A stretch of DNA of 64,000 bases from NCBI RefSeq assembly GCF_028023555.1, contig NZ_JAQIOY010000003.1, forward strand, positions 558,001-622,000, written 5' to 3'. A model generated the notes under the pieces. The model worked only from the letters and a program-made list of their open reading frames with translations, ran no database searches and was not told the origin of the DNA. A program made the position numbers and the translations under genes. The DNA comes from Thalassococcus_A lentus (GTDB taxonomy: Bacteria > Pseudomonadota > Alphaproteobacteria > Rhodobacterales > Rhodobacteraceae). The first letter of the stretch is position 1. Each line of letters starts with the position of its first letter. Below are positions 25,642 through 34,200 of this stretch, piece by piece.

Positions 25642-26414
25642 CAGACAGCCTCTTTTTCCTGTCCATTTTCATGGTCATGGTCATGGTCATGGTCATGGTC
25701 ATGGTGGTGATGATGGCTGTGTTCATGCCTGTAAAGCGCCAAGGCCCCGCGCGTTCCGCTGCCAAACAGCGCCCGGTATGCATCGGCTTGGGCCACAACC
25801 TCCGGATGGCCCTCACAGCAGATGTGCCCGTTGATGCAGATGACCCGGTCAGACGCACTCATGACCACATGCAGTTCATGACTGACCATCAAAATTGCAC
25901 AGCCCTTTTGATCCCGCAGGGTTTCGATCTGGCGATAAAAGGCCGCGGACCCCGGTTGATCCAGCCCCTGCGTCGGCTCGTCCAGCAACAAAAGCTCCGG
26001 ATCACCCAGCAAGGCGCGGGCCAGCAAAACACGTTGCTTCTGGCCACCGGACAAATCCGCGAGCTGCCGTTTCTCAAGGCCCTCGACGCCCGCTTCAAGC
26101 AGCACTCTTTGCTTCGCCTGCGCCGACTGTCGGCGCGGCAGGTCCAAAAACCGTGCGACGGTGATCGGTAAACTGGGATCGACAAACAGGCTTTGTGGAA
26201 CATAGCCCAACCGCAGATCAGCCTTTCGGGTCACATGTCCTGACGTTGCGGGCAAAGCCCCGATCAAGGCACGCAGAAAAGTGCTTTTGCCGGAACCATT
26301 CGGGCCGACGACAGTGACAATTTCGCCCGGATCAATCGAAAAATTGACGCCTGACAGGACACGGCGCGCGCCCATCGCAACCGAAAGACCACTGGCCGAG
26401 ATCAGCGCAGTCAT
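25641..26414 (-). CDS. znuC: Zinc ABC transporter, ATP-binding subunit, with His/Asp-rich tail
   Basis: 257 residues. ABC ATPase with GPNGSGKS (Walker A), LSGGQKQRV (signature), LLLLDEPTQGLD (Walker B) and MVSHELH (switch His). The last ~30 residues are a His-Asp repeat encoded partly by six in-frame copies of a hexanucleotide (25669-25704), probably for binding zinc near the transporter. The ATG at 26414 overlaps the zur stop (ATGA); the longer frame to 26438 lies inside zur. Confidence 0.95.
   Translation of the reverse strand: MTALISASGLSVAMGARRVLSGVNFSIDPGEIVTVVGPNGSGKSTFLRALIGALPATSGHVTRKADLRLGYVPQSLFVDPSLPITVARFLDLPRRQSAQAKQRVLLEAGVEGLEKRQLADLSGGQKQRVLLARALLGDPELLLLDEPTQGLDQPGSAAFYRQIETLRDQKGCAILMVSHELHVVMSASDRVICINGHICCEGHPEVVAQADAYRALFGSGTRGALALYRHEHSHHHHHDHDHDHDHDHENGQEKEAV
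25669..25704. repeat. (TCATGG)6 hexanucleotide repeat in znuC
   Basis: Six perfect tandem copies of TCATGG, read on the minus strand as alternating His and Asp codons in the ZnuC tail. Slippage by whole units keeps the frame and would only change tail length. Confidence 0.85.
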
Positions 26415-26896
26415 GCTGCGCTCCCTTCGTGTGCGCATTCAGGGCACAGGCCTTCGGCTTCAATCATAACGCGTTCCAGCACAAAACCCATGTCTTCTGC
26501 CGCGCCGCGCAAAGCCCGCGCCGCTGGCCGGCCCGGCGCTTCGGCCACGGCCGAGCAACCACGGCAAATCAGAAAGGAAGGTGCATGTCTTTCGCCCGGG
26601 TGCGCGCAGGCGATGAAGGCATTCAGCCGCTCAATCCGATGTGCAAACCCATGCGTGACAAGAAAATCCAATGCCCGATACGCCACCGGTGGCTGCGATC
26701 CAAGCCCCTCTTCGCGCAGGGTCTCGAGCACATCATAGGCCCCCATGGCTTTGTGTCTGGACAACAAAAGCTCAAGAACGCGCTTGCGAACCGGCGTCAG
26801 CTGCAACCCTTTTTCCCGGCACTCGGCCTCGGCCACGGTCAGGGCCGTGCTGATGCAGTGATCGTGGTCATGAGACTCAAAGCCGACAGGATCCAA
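26411..26896 (-). CDS. zur: Fur-family transcriptional regulator, probable zinc uptake regulator Zur
   Basis: 161 residues. Winged-helix DNA-binding domain (LTPVRKRVLELLLSRHKAMGAYDVLETL, then PPVAYRALDFLVTHGFAHRIE) and two CxxC structural zinc sites (CRGC, CPEC) as in Fur/Zur. The N-terminus has an extra HDHDH metal-binding stretch. Its place at the head of znuCB and opposite znuA, with two dyads between, indicates Zur: with zinc bound it would shut off both transcripts. Its stop overlaps the znuC start. Confidence 0.88.
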   Translation of the reverse strand: MDPVGFESHDHDHCISTALTVAEAECREKGLQLTPVRKRVLELLLSRHKAMGAYDVLETLREEGLGSQPPVAYRALDFLVTHGFAHRIERLNAFIACAHPGERHAPSFLICRGCSAVAEAPGRPAARALRGAAEDMGFVLERVMIEAEGLCPECAHEGSAA

Positions 26897-26929
26897 ATTT
26901 CCACTCCGGTACAGTTTGGGTCTTGATAT

Positions 26930-26942
26930 GTTATAATGTAAC
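26930..26942. promoter_or_regulatory. Candidate Zur box 1
   Basis: GTTATAATGTAAC, a near-perfect dyad in the divergent zur-znuA gap, close to the zur start. It is similar to known alphaproteobacterial Zur operators (GTTATA-type half sites). Confidence 0.7.
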
Positions 26943-26961
26943 GCAGTACAAGTGTGTGAAA

Positions 26962-26976
26962 TGTTATATCATAACA
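26962..26976. promoter_or_regulatory. Candidate Zur box 2
   Basis: TGTTATATCATAACA, a perfect dyad with a 3-base centre, 22 bp upstream of the znuA start codon. Two boxes in one 102-bp divergent gap would let Zur control both directions. Confidence 0.75.
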
Positions 26977-26998
26977 CCCCCTAGTGTGAGGCTAAACC

Positions 26999-28123
26999 GT
27001 GAAGAAAACTGCCCTTTTCCTTGGAATCACTTGCTCCACCAGCATCGCGCATGCCGATGCGCCGGCCATCATTACAGACATTGCGCCAGTTCAAAGCCTT
27101 GCCGCCATGGTTTCCGGCGATCTCGGAGTCCCGTCGCGTTTGATGACGCAAGCGGGCTCTACTCACGATCTTGCGCTTAAACCCAGCCAAGCGCGGGAAA
27201 TTGCAAAGGCTGACCTGATCATTTGGATCGGCCCTGATCTGTCTCCCGGCCTTGAGCGCAGTTTTGATGCCCTTGCGCCGGATGTTGTGCGCCTCACACT
27301 GTCCGAAACGGATGGAACAATCCGGTTGAACTACCGCGAAGCAGACGATTTCGGCTTGGATCATCATGATGATGAACATGCGGATGAGCATGGGCACAAA
27401 GAGGATCACGACGAAGAACATGATCATGCTGACGAGCACAAAGACGAGCATGAACACGACGAAGAACACGACCATGCCGATGAGCACAAAGACGAGCATG
27501 AACACGACGAAGAACACGACCATGCCGATGAGCACAAAGACGAGCATGACCACGAAGAAGAGCATGCTGATGAACATGGTCACGATGACGAACACGATCA
27601 TGCCCATGACGGTGTCGATCCTCATCTCTGGCTCGACCCGGCAAACGCGGCGGTTTGGGTAGACGCAATTGCAAAGGCGCTGTCCGACCTCGACCCTGAA
27701 AACGCAACCACCTACATGGCCAACGCGGAATCGGCCAAATCTGAGATCATGTCCCTTCGGACCACGATCGAGGCCCAACTGAATGAACTGGAGGGCGCAC
27801 CTCTTCTGGTCGCCCACGATGCATATCAGTACTTTGAAGCCGCTTTCGATCTCGAGGTCTTGGGCAGCGTTTCGGACAGCGATGCCAAAGCCTCGGGCCC
27901 TGCCCGTCTGGCAGAGTTGAAGGAACTCGTCGAAGAACAAAAACCAGCCTGCATCATTCTGGATCCCTCAACAGATACAGATCTCGTAGCAGCGGTTGCG
28001 GATAGTTCGGTCCCGACGATCGCAGTGGACCCCGCCGGCACAGACCTGCCGGAAGGATCAGGGCAGTATGCAGCCCTGATGGGAGGAATGGCACAGGCCC
28101 TCGTGGATTGCGCCAAGGCCTAA
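26999..28123 (+). CDS. znuA: Zinc ABC transporter, periplasmic zinc-binding protein with an expanded His-rich loop
   Basis: 374 residues from a GTG at 26999, six bases after GAGG. A signal peptide of about 20 residues ends at AHADA. Cluster-9 fold with metal ligands in STHDLALKPSQ (first His), GVDPHLWLDP (second His) and LLVAHDAYQYF (third His). Residues about 120-204 are an insert of His, Asp and Glu, with a 16-residue unit repeated by tandem 48-bp DNA copies. Normal ZnuA has a short loop here, so this one is unusually long. It delivers zinc to ZnuB. Divergent from zur. Confidence 0.95.
   Translation: MKKTALFLGITCSTSIAHADAPAIITDIAPVQSLAAMVSGDLGVPSRLMTQAGSTHDLALKPSQAREIAKADLIIWIGPDLSPGLERSFDALAPDVVRLTLSETDGTIRLNYREADDFGLDHHDDEHADEHGHKEDHDEEHDHADEHKDEHEHDEEHDHADEHKDEHEHDEEHDHADEHKDEHDHEEEHADEHGHDDEHDHAHDGVDPHLWLDPANAAVWVDAIAKALSDLDPENATTYMANAESAKSEIMSLRTTIEAQLNELEGAPLLVAHDAYQYFEAAFDLEVLGSVSDSDAKASGPARLAELKELVEEQKPACIILDPSTDTDLVAAVADSSVPTIAVDPAGTDLPEGSGQYAALMGGMAQALVDCAKA
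27431..27556 (+). repeat. 48-bp tandem repeat in znuA
   Basis: Two full copies (27431-27478 and 27479-27526), differing by one base, and a partial third copy from 27527. Each encodes DEHKDEHEHDEEHDHA. The third fades into related acidic/histidine codons. Confidence 0.85.
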
Positions 28124-28138
28124 GCGAACGGCCTCAGA

Positions 28139-28921
28139 TTAGCCAAAAACGCCGCTGCGCCCTTCAAAAGTGCGCAGCGTCACCCCCGCATCCTGCAGAA
28201 CGCTGCGAACGGTGCGCGCAATTTCCAAAGCGGTCTCGCCATCGCCGTGCAGGCAGATCGTATCGATTGCAGCTGGGATCGGATCACCCTTTTCAGGCAG
28301 GATCGCACCCGCCTGAACCATTCCGAGGATACGCTCGGCGGCATAGGCCGGATCATGGATAACCGCACCGGGCAGACCGCGCGATACCAGCGTCGCATCC
28401 GGATTGTAGGCCCGATCTGCAAAAATCTCACCGGCCCAACGACAGCCCAGTGTCTCGACCACGCGTTGCTGCGCCGTGGCAGCAAGAACCATGATGATGA
28501 TATCGGGATCAACCGCCAGCGCGGCCTCGTAACACACGCGGGCCAGTGTTTCGTCTTCAGAGCACATGTTCGACAAAGCGCCATGCAGCTTGAGGTGTCG
28601 GACCTGACCGCCAGAGGCCCGTGCCATCGCCTGTGCAGCGCCCAGCTGGTACTGGACCATGTGCGCCAACACGCGATGCGGCAGATCCATGCGGCGGCGG
28701 CCAAACCCCTGAAGATCACCAAATCCGGGATGCGCGCCGATGCCCACACCGTTCTGAACCGCAAGTGCCATGGTGCTGGCCATCACGTCCGGATCGCCCG
28801 CATGAAACCCGCAGGCGACATTGGCCGATGTGACCACTTCGAGCAGAGCGTCGTCCTGCCCCATAACCCAGTCACCAAAGCTTTCGCCCATGTCAGCATT
28901 CAGATCGACCGCTATGCTCAT
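28139..28921 (-). CDS. pxpA: 5-oxoprolinase subunit A (LamB/YcsF family)
   Basis: 260 residues. Starts with the family pattern DLNADMGESFGDW, followed by SANVACGFHAGDP, GAHPGFGD and KLHGALSNM. With PxpB and PxpC it opens 5-oxoproline, a damage product of glutamine, using ATP. It is the last gene of pxpB-pxpC-pxpA, joined by 4-bp overlaps, and converges on znuA. Confidence 0.95.
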   Translation of the reverse strand: MSIAVDLNADMGESFGDWVMGQDDALLEVVTSANVACGFHAGDPDVMASTMALAVQNGVGIGAHPGFGDLQGFGRRRMDLPHRVLAHMVQYQLGAAQAMARASGGQVRHLKLHGALSNMCSEDETLARVCYEAALAVDPDIIIMVLAATAQQRVVETLGCRWAGEIFADRAYNPDATLVSRGLPGAVIHDPAYAAERILGMVQAGAILPEKGDPIPAAIDTICLHGDGETALEIARTVRSVLQDAGVTLRTFEGRSGVFG

Positions 28922-29928
28922 GGTTCTTCCTCTCCTGTTATGACGCCGCTGATCAAAGTGTAGGACAGCAAGTCAGCGATGTCTGCAGGGTCGCGGACCA
29001 ACGGCCGGGTTTTGCGCGGCAACTCGGCAATCTGTTTGCGATAGCCTTCTTCGGCGGCCAGCGCCTCTTGGCGCGTCACAAAGACAAAGCGCAGCTCGGC
29101 GCCAGCGGCGGTTTGCGCCACGCGCGGCATGTCTGCCGGAATAACCGTTCCGATCCTAGGGTAGCCCCCAGTGGTCTGACATTCGCTCATCAGGATGTAA
29201 GGCGCGCCATCTCCGGGAATCTGGATATCCCCCGGCACGATGATTTCGGACAGGATCGACCCGCCTATGCTGAGCCCGAATCCGTCGCCTTCGGGAACCA
29301 ACCGAATGCCCATGCGATTGCCCCGCGTATCACGGGTGAACCGCGAACTGACAAACCGGTCTCTTTGTTCTTTTGGGAAAACTTCGGTCTGCAGGCTGGG
29401 CAGAATGCGCAAAACGCCCCCGCCCCATCGCGGCGTCACGTCAAGACAATGCCCAACTGTATCGCCGTGATCCGCACCAATGGGCAGCTGATCCCCTGCA
29501 CCCAGCGGCGCGCCGATTCCGGCTACCAGATGCGTGCTTTGCGCGCCCAGAACCACCGGAAGATCCAGCCCACCCCCAATCGTGAGATAGCCATAGCAGC
29601 CCTGCGTCGCGCCCCCGATATCCAACACTGAACCGGCGGGCATCAGATGGCTGGCATTCCAGATCAAAGGCGCGCCATCCAAAGTGGCCCGCATCGGCGC
29701 ACCCGTCAGTGCGATCCGTAGTGGCGTGTCCGAGGAAAACCGTCCACCGAAGCCTGCCATTTCCAGAGCCGCACCAACCGGTTGGCGCAACAGCGCTGCG
29801 CCTTCGTGCAGGGCCTGCACATCCGACGCCCCCCCACGCGACAACCCCTGCCCCAGATAGCCGAAACGTCCGCTGTCTTGGACCGTGACACCGGGCCCGG
29901 CGCTCAGGATTTGCAGCGTCTGCGTCAT
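28918..29928 (-). CDS. pxpC: 5-oxoprolinase subunit C (biotin-dependent carboxyltransferase-like)
   Basis: 336 residues. AHS2-domain protein: GPGVTVQDSGRFGYLGQGLSRGGA at the start (read in two parts), GGYPRIGTVIPADMPRVAQ near residue 250. It is the partner of PxpB in the ATP-dependent oxoprolinase. Overlaps pxpB and pxpA by 4 bp each. Confidence 0.94.
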   Translation of the reverse strand: MTQTLQILSAGPGVTVQDSGRFGYLGQGLSRGGASDVQALHEGAALLRQPVGAALEMAGFGGRFSSDTPLRIALTGAPMRATLDGAPLIWNASHLMPAGSVLDIGGATQGCYGYLTIGGGLDLPVVLGAQSTHLVAGIGAPLGAGDQLPIGADHGDTVGHCLDVTPRWGGGVLRILPSLQTEVFPKEQRDRFVSSRFTRDTRGNRMGIRLVPEGDGFGLSIGGSILSEIIVPGDIQIPGDGAPYILMSECQTTGGYPRIGTVIPADMPRVAQTAAGAELRFVFVTRQEALAAEEGYRKQIAELPRKTRPLVRDPADIADLLSYTLISGVITGEEEP

Positions 29929-30656
29929 GTCAGGGCTTCCCGAACGACACCGCCATCACCTGCGGCTTTCATGGCCTCAAAGGTTTCAGCACTGACCGAG
30001 ACGAACTGAACCTCATCGCCGGGGCGCAGCAGAAATGGCCGCTCTGCGCCCAGCTTGAACAAGGGCGCCGCCGTTTGCCCAACGTGCCGCCATCCTGTTG
30101 GCGCCGCGTTGGTGAACAACACCAGTTGCCGGATCGCAAGCACCAGCGCCCCTGCCGGGACCTGCGGCGTCAACGCGGATTGTCTGGGGATGTCCCATAG
30201 CGGATCAAGCGCACCCAGATAGGGCTGCCCCGGCGCAAAACCAATGGCCGTCACGCGCACGCGCGAATTCGAAATCGAGGTCACCGCCTCATCGATTGAA
30301 ACCCCGGCCAGCTGGGCCACTTCGCCCAGTTGAGGCGCGTAGGATTCCTCGTAAACCGTTGGAATGGTGATAAAGGATCGCCCATCGGGCAAGGGTTCGG
30401 CATACCAATCGCGTGTGTTCAAAAGCTGCGAAAGCGCCGTTGTCAGTGCTTCGGGTGCAACGGCAACCGGATCAAATCGGACAAAAGCAGAGACCAGCGA
30501 TGTTGAGCACTCCTCGACGCCCTGCGGCGTTTGCTTTTCCAGCGCCGCGCGAAAGGCCAAAGCCGCCCGGTTGGCCGCTTCGTCAAGCCGATCACCAAAT
30601 CGAACCAGCAGGCCATCCAGACCAACGCTGTCAATTCTGGGGAATCCGTCAGGCAT
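29925..30656 (-). CDS. pxpB: 5-oxoprolinase subunit B (KipI-like)
   Basis: 243 residues. AHS1-domain: DGLLVRFGD near the N-terminus, IPTVYEESYAPQL in the middle and GFAPGQPYLGALDP, then TGWRHVGQT near the end. The family also contains the Bacillus KipI kinase inhibitor, but linkage to pxpC and pxpA points to the oxoprolinase. The ATG at 30656 has GGAAAAAGA upstream; a TTG at 30671 is a weaker alternative. Confidence 0.93.
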   Translation of the reverse strand: MPDGFPRIDSVGLDGLLVRFGDRLDEAANRAALAFRAALEKQTPQGVEECSTSLVSAFVRFDPVAVAPEALTTALSQLLNTRDWYAEPLPDGRSFITIPTVYEESYAPQLGEVAQLAGVSIDEAVTSISNSRVRVTAIGFAPGQPYLGALDPLWDIPRQSALTPQVPAGALVLAIRQLVLFTNAAPTGWRHVGQTAAPLFKLGAERPFLLRPGDEVQFVSVSAETFEAMKAAGDGGVVREALT

Positions 30657-30728
30657 TCTTTTTCCGTTCAATGGCCGTATTGCTCCAAACCATCACGGCA
30701 GACTGCCCCTGTCCAGAGGCGCGCTGCA

Positions 30729-31979
30729 TCAGCCCATCAGGATGCGCTGCATTGCCCCCAGAAAGGCACGCACATCGCCCAGAGAATTGTAGTGCGCCAC
30801 CGACACCCGGATGCAATCATCCTGCTGGAGCGGGCCAAGGATATTGCCGGAATAGTGATCGTTTTTACGAATATGGGTGCGGACACCCTCTTCGTTCAGT
30901 GCATCTACGATATCGCCCGACGGTTTACCGTCGGCCCAGAAGCAGACCAGCCCTTCGCGCGATGCATTGTCAGCACCGCCCAGAATGTGGACCCCCGGCA
31001 GATCAACAAGCCCGGGCAGGTTGTCCGTGCCGTTGAGCATCGCATCGGTCAAACCGGCTTCGTGGGCATGGATCGCGTGACCTGCAGCCACAATTCTTTC
31101 GCGACGATCCTCTCGATCGCTGACCTGCGTGCCCAACCAGTCGAAATAGTCGACAACATCCGAAAACGTCGCATAGGCCCCGGTGTCACGGGTTCCCAGC
31201 TCCCATTTACCCGAAGGTCCGCCGACCAGACTGTCATGCGCCAAGGCCGTCAGCCTGTCAGACGCCCATGCCACACCATATCCATGGCGGGAAAACACCT
31301 TGTAAGGTGAGATCACATAGCCATCGACGCCCATGGCATCGACGTCGATCCCGCCGTGACAGGCATGCTGGATACCATCTACGATGATAAATGCATCAGG
31401 CGCCTTGGCCCGGATCGCGGCAGCGATTCCGGCGACATCCATCCCCATGCCGGTCACGGGCGACGTATGCAAAATCGTGGCGACCCGGGTCTGATCAGTC
31501 ACTGCCGCCGCATAGGCGTCAGGTGTCACCTGCCCGGTTGCATCGTCATGCGCTACCAGAACATGCGGGCGACCCGACACATCCGCCCAGCGCGCACAGG
31601 CGCTGCGGGATGCGGGGTGCTCAACGGTCGAGCCGATCACGACACCGCCCTCTTTCGCCCCAAGGCAGGCATCCTGCACCAGCCGGAACAACAGTTCCGT
31701 GCCGCTTTCGCCGACCATCACCGCACCGCCGCTGGCGTTGAAGAAAAGTGCGGTATCGGCGCGCATCTTGGTGATGATCTCGTCCAGCGCCTTGGACGCT
31801 GCGTTGCTGCGCCCCTGGTTATCCGGAATCGCCGCAAAACGCGCAGAGGTTTCCACCACTGAGTTCAGCGTCAACGCCCCGCCAGCGTTTTCGAAAAACA
31901 CCCGAGGCCCCGTAAAGGGACAGCTATCAACATGGGCAAAGCGGCTGCGAATTTCGGACAATAGGGCGTCGTCAAACAT
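30729..31979 (-). CDS. Class V aminotransferase / cysteine desulfurase-like PLP enzyme
   Basis: 416 residues. Fold-type I PLP enzyme: the lysine that binds PLP is in SPYKVFSRHGYG, preceded by VDGIQHACHGGIDVDAM (aspartate and histidine around the cofactor). FFENAGGALT near residue 28 and SGTELLF near 92 fit the CsdA-like group. The substrate is unknown: there are no Fe-S scaffold genes beside it, so a cysteine desulfurase role is not supported. It is not overlapped with the pxp genes; a 15-bp gap follows yacG. Confidence 0.8.
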   Translation of the reverse strand: MFDDALLSEIRSRFAHVDSCPFTGPRVFFENAGGALTLNSVVETSARFAAIPDNQGRSNAASKALDEIITKMRADTALFFNASGGAVMVGESGTELLFRLVQDACLGAKEGGVVIGSTVEHPASRSACARWADVSGRPHVLVAHDDATGQVTPDAYAAAVTDQTRVATILHTSPVTGMGMDVAGIAAAIRAKAPDAFIIVDGIQHACHGGIDVDAMGVDGYVISPYKVFSRHGYGVAWASDRLTALAHDSLVGGPSGKWELGTRDTGAYATFSDVVDYFDWLGTQVSDREDRRERIVAAGHAIHAHEAGLTDAMLNGTDNLPGLVDLPGVHILGGADNASREGLVCFWADGKPSGDIVDALNEEGVRTHIRKNDHYSGNILGPLQQDDCIRVSVAHYNSLGDVRAFLGAMQRILMG

Positions 31980-31993
31980 CGGGGCCTCTTGGG

Positions 31994-32188
31994 TCAGTGC
32001 GGCTTGCGTTGTGGATTTTGCAGATGTTCTTCAAAGGCTTCTGCTGCTGTCTGCATATCTTCGGGATCGTCAGAGGGGATGGCATAACTGCCACTCAGCC
32101 ATTTGGCCAAGTCCACGTCAGCGCACCGTTTGGAACAGAACGGGCGAAACTTGGCATCGCTGTCGCGCTCGCAAATCGGGCAACTCAT
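31994..32188 (-). CDS. yacG: DNA gyrase inhibitor YacG (zinc-binding)
   Basis: 64 residues. Zinc ligands CPIC (residues 3-6) and CSKRC near 19-23 with the family core RPFCSKRCADVDLAKWLSGSYAIP (in parts). YacG binds GyrB and inhibits gyrase in E. coli. Its ATG at 32188 overlaps the stop of the upstream RNase gene (ATGA). A longer frame from 32257 lies inside that gene. Confidence 0.92.
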   Translation of the reverse strand: MSCPICERDSDAKFRPFCSKRCADVDLAKWLSGSYAIPSDDPEDMQTAAEAFEEHLQNPQRKPH

Positions 32189-33219
32189 TTCAGGATCTCC
32201 CGCAACGGTAGTCGGTCGCGTTTGCGCTGAATTTCCATAAGCCCAAGCTGCGTCCACCCGGCCAGAATAGTCTCAGTCTGTTCGCGTTTCAGCGCCGCCC
32301 GCAACACCTGCTCCAACTGGCGCCGTTCCTTTTTGGGACAGGGTGCCGGATCTACGATGATCTGCCCGCCCAAACCGCGCAACCGCAGCTGCCGGGGCAA
32401 ATCGCGCAATCCCGCAAGGTTCGCCTTGAGACCCGCCGCCCCTGAGGTATCGCCCCCGGTATTGATGTCTACCGCCACAAGCGCCGAAGTCGGTTCAATC
32501 AGCATGGAGTACCCGCCAGGCAAAGCCACGCGTGGGCCAGTCAGTTCTTCCACTTGCTCCAGCAGGTCATGATGTTCAAAACAGCCCGGCTGGTCATCAA
32601 GATCAGCCGGTTCAGACCAATCGCGCCAGGCCAAATCATGGGGCCCATCACCCTCGACCAGCAATTCCGGCCCGCCGTCCGTATCGGCCAAAACCGCATT
32701 TGCCAGGCCCGCCATCGCCGCCACGTCTTCGGCAATTGCCTCGGGTTTACCAAGACCGCAGGACGATCTCAGGATCAGCCCGGCCCCTTCGGGCAAGGGT
32801 ACTTCGGCCAGCGCGTCATGTGCCGCTTCCAACGCCGCTTCGCGCAGATCATCGTCTTTGATCTGGCGCGAGACGTTGATCCCCGGTGCGCCCGGCGTGA
32901 CGATGGCATAGCGCGACTTGAACAGCAGACGGGTCGATACGGGAATGGCTTTTCCCGGCTCGGCATGCCCAGTGACCTGAACCAAGAGTGTCTGCCCCGG
33001 GCTCAGACCTTTGACCTGCCGCAAAAAGGCGTTGCCGTCCGGCGTGCGCATGAACATACCGCCTTGTCCTTTGACCGGGCGATCGGCCACGGCGCGATAG
33101 ATCGCTCCGGGCCTCGGAAAATCATGACCAATCAGCAAATCCTCAAGGCGACCGTCAACAATCAGTGCGGCGGCTTCTCGACCCTGCCATTGGTCCAAGG
33201 CAATTGTACGTCCCTTCAT
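32185..33219 (-). CDS. rng: Ribonuclease E/G family protein (short form)
   Basis: 344 residues, well short of the ~490 of E. coli RNase G. The catalytic aspartates are in LVAVDINTGGDT and GGQIIVDPAPC, as in the DNase I-like site of the family. The N-terminal region has only a reduced S1-like part (AALIVDGRLEDLLIGHDF), and there is no CPxCxGxG zinc link. It cuts single-stranded RNA; the exact substrate is not known. Overlaps maf and yacG by 4 bp, and the order maf-rng-yacG is conserved in this bacterial group. Confidence 0.85.
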   Translation of the reverse strand: MKGRTIALDQWQGREAAALIVDGRLEDLLIGHDFPRPGAIYRAVADRPVKGQGGMFMRTPDGNAFLRQVKGLSPGQTLLVQVTGHAEPGKAIPVSTRLLFKSRYAIVTPGAPGINVSRQIKDDDLREAALEAAHDALAEVPLPEGAGLILRSSCGLGKPEAIAEDVAAMAGLANAVLADTDGGPELLVEGDGPHDLAWRDWSEPADLDDQPGCFEHHDLLEQVEELTGPRVALPGGYSMLIEPTSALVAVDINTGGDTSGAAGLKANLAGLRDLPRQLRLRGLGGQIIVDPAPCPKKERRQLEQVLRAALKREQTETILAGWTQLGLMEIQRKRDRLPLREILK

Positions 33220-33806
33220 GGCGCTGGCTTGTAAAGCGGATAGCCCGCAGCCCCAAGCAAATTCGCCGTCTCAGCCAGCGGCAATCCGACAACCGCCGTA
33301 AAGGACCCGTTTATCCACGGAATAAACGCCCCGGCCGGGCCTTGAATGGCGTAACCCCCAGCCTTGCCCTGCCAGTCATTCGTCGCAAGATAGGCGTTTA
33401 GTTCTTCGTTCGAGAGCGCCTTCATCTTGACCTGCGTCACCACATCCCGTTCCCAGAGCTGATCCCCACGCCGGACCGCAAGGGCTGTAATGACGCGGTG
33501 CCGACGCCCGGACAACAGCGAAAGGAAGGCCGCGGCTTCGCCAGCGTCGGCGGGTTTTCCCAAAATCCGGCGCCCCAAAGCAACGGTTGTGTCCGCAGAC
33601 AGGACGATTTCGTCATCATCCGCGCCTATCGCCATGGCTTTTTCACGCGCCAGCCGCACACAATACGGGCGCGGTTGTTCACCCTTGGCCGGATCTTCAT
33701 TGATATCGGGCGGGCGAATATCATCCGGGGTCACACCCAGCTGCGCCAGCAATTCAAGCCTGCGTGGACTGCCAGAGCCCAGAACAAGACGGGGTTTGTC
33801 GTTCAT
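33216..33806 (-). CDS. maf: Maf-family nucleoside triphosphate pyrophosphatase
   Basis: 196 residues. LGSGSPRRLELL at residues 8-19 is the family signature, with ARENAM-type ARLAREKAMA and VLSADTTVALG further on. Maf proteins remove modified nucleotides (dTTP/UTP analogues) and act in septum control. Its end overlaps rng. The start is as expected for the family. Confidence 0.93.
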   Translation of the reverse strand: MNDKPRLVLGSGSPRRLELLAQLGVTPDDIRPPDINEDPAKGEQPRPYCVRLAREKAMAIGADDDEIVLSADTTVALGRRILGKPADAGEAAAFLSLLSGRRHRVITALAVRRGDQLWERDVVTQVKMKALSNEELNAYLATNDWQGKAGGYAIQGPAGAFIPWINGSFTAVVGLPLAETANLLGAAGYPLYKPAP

Positions 33807-33825
33807 CGGTCTACCCTAACAAGAA

Positions 33826-33847
33826 AAAGGCCCTGCAAAGGGCCTTT
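33826..33847 (-). terminator. Terminator downstream of infA
   Basis: AAAGGCCC (33826-33833) and GGGCCTTT (33840-33847) pair across a 6-nt loop. On the minus strand the stem is followed by TTCTTG with the stem-end T run. It lies between infA and maf, so infA may end here while maf has its own promoter. Confidence 0.7.
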
Positions 33848-33897
33848 GTCGTACGCGTACTCAGCCGCGTTTCAAGCGGTCTGCACACCGCAATCGC

Positions 33898-34116
33898 TTA
33901 TTTGAAACGATAGTTGATCCGACCCTTGGTCAGATCATACGGGGTCATTTCTACCTGAACCTTGTCGCCAGCCAGAACACGGATGCGGTTCTTGCGCATC
34001 TTGCCTGCCGTATGTGCGATGATCTCATGGCCATTCTCTAGCTCGACCCGAAACGTCGCATTGGGCAGGAGTTCCTTCACGACACCGGGAAATTCGAGCG
34101 TATCTTCCTTGGCCAT
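33898..34116 (-). CDS. infA: Translation initiation factor IF-1
   Basis: 72 residues, the usual length. OB-fold with FPGVVKELLPNATFRVELENGH and IAHTAGKMRKNRIRVLAGDKV, as in every IF-1. The ATG at 34116 is preceded by AAGGAGAG. It blocks the ribosomal A site during initiation. It belongs to the conserved run with maf, rng and yacG. Confidence 0.97.
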   Translation of the reverse strand: MAKEDTLEFPGVVKELLPNATFRVELENGHEIIAHTAGKMRKNRIRVLAGDKVQVEMTPYDLTKGRINYRFK

Positions 34117-34200
34117 GTTCTCTCCTTCACATATCACTCTGCCCACATGCAGAGCGCGCTACGATATGGTGCGGTTTTGCTGTAATTTCAAGCCTGCAAA

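Noticed and set aside
27360..27610. CRISPR-like repeats
   Set aside because: Units are tandem, in frame and encode His/Asp/Glu; there are no spacers. They are part of znuA.
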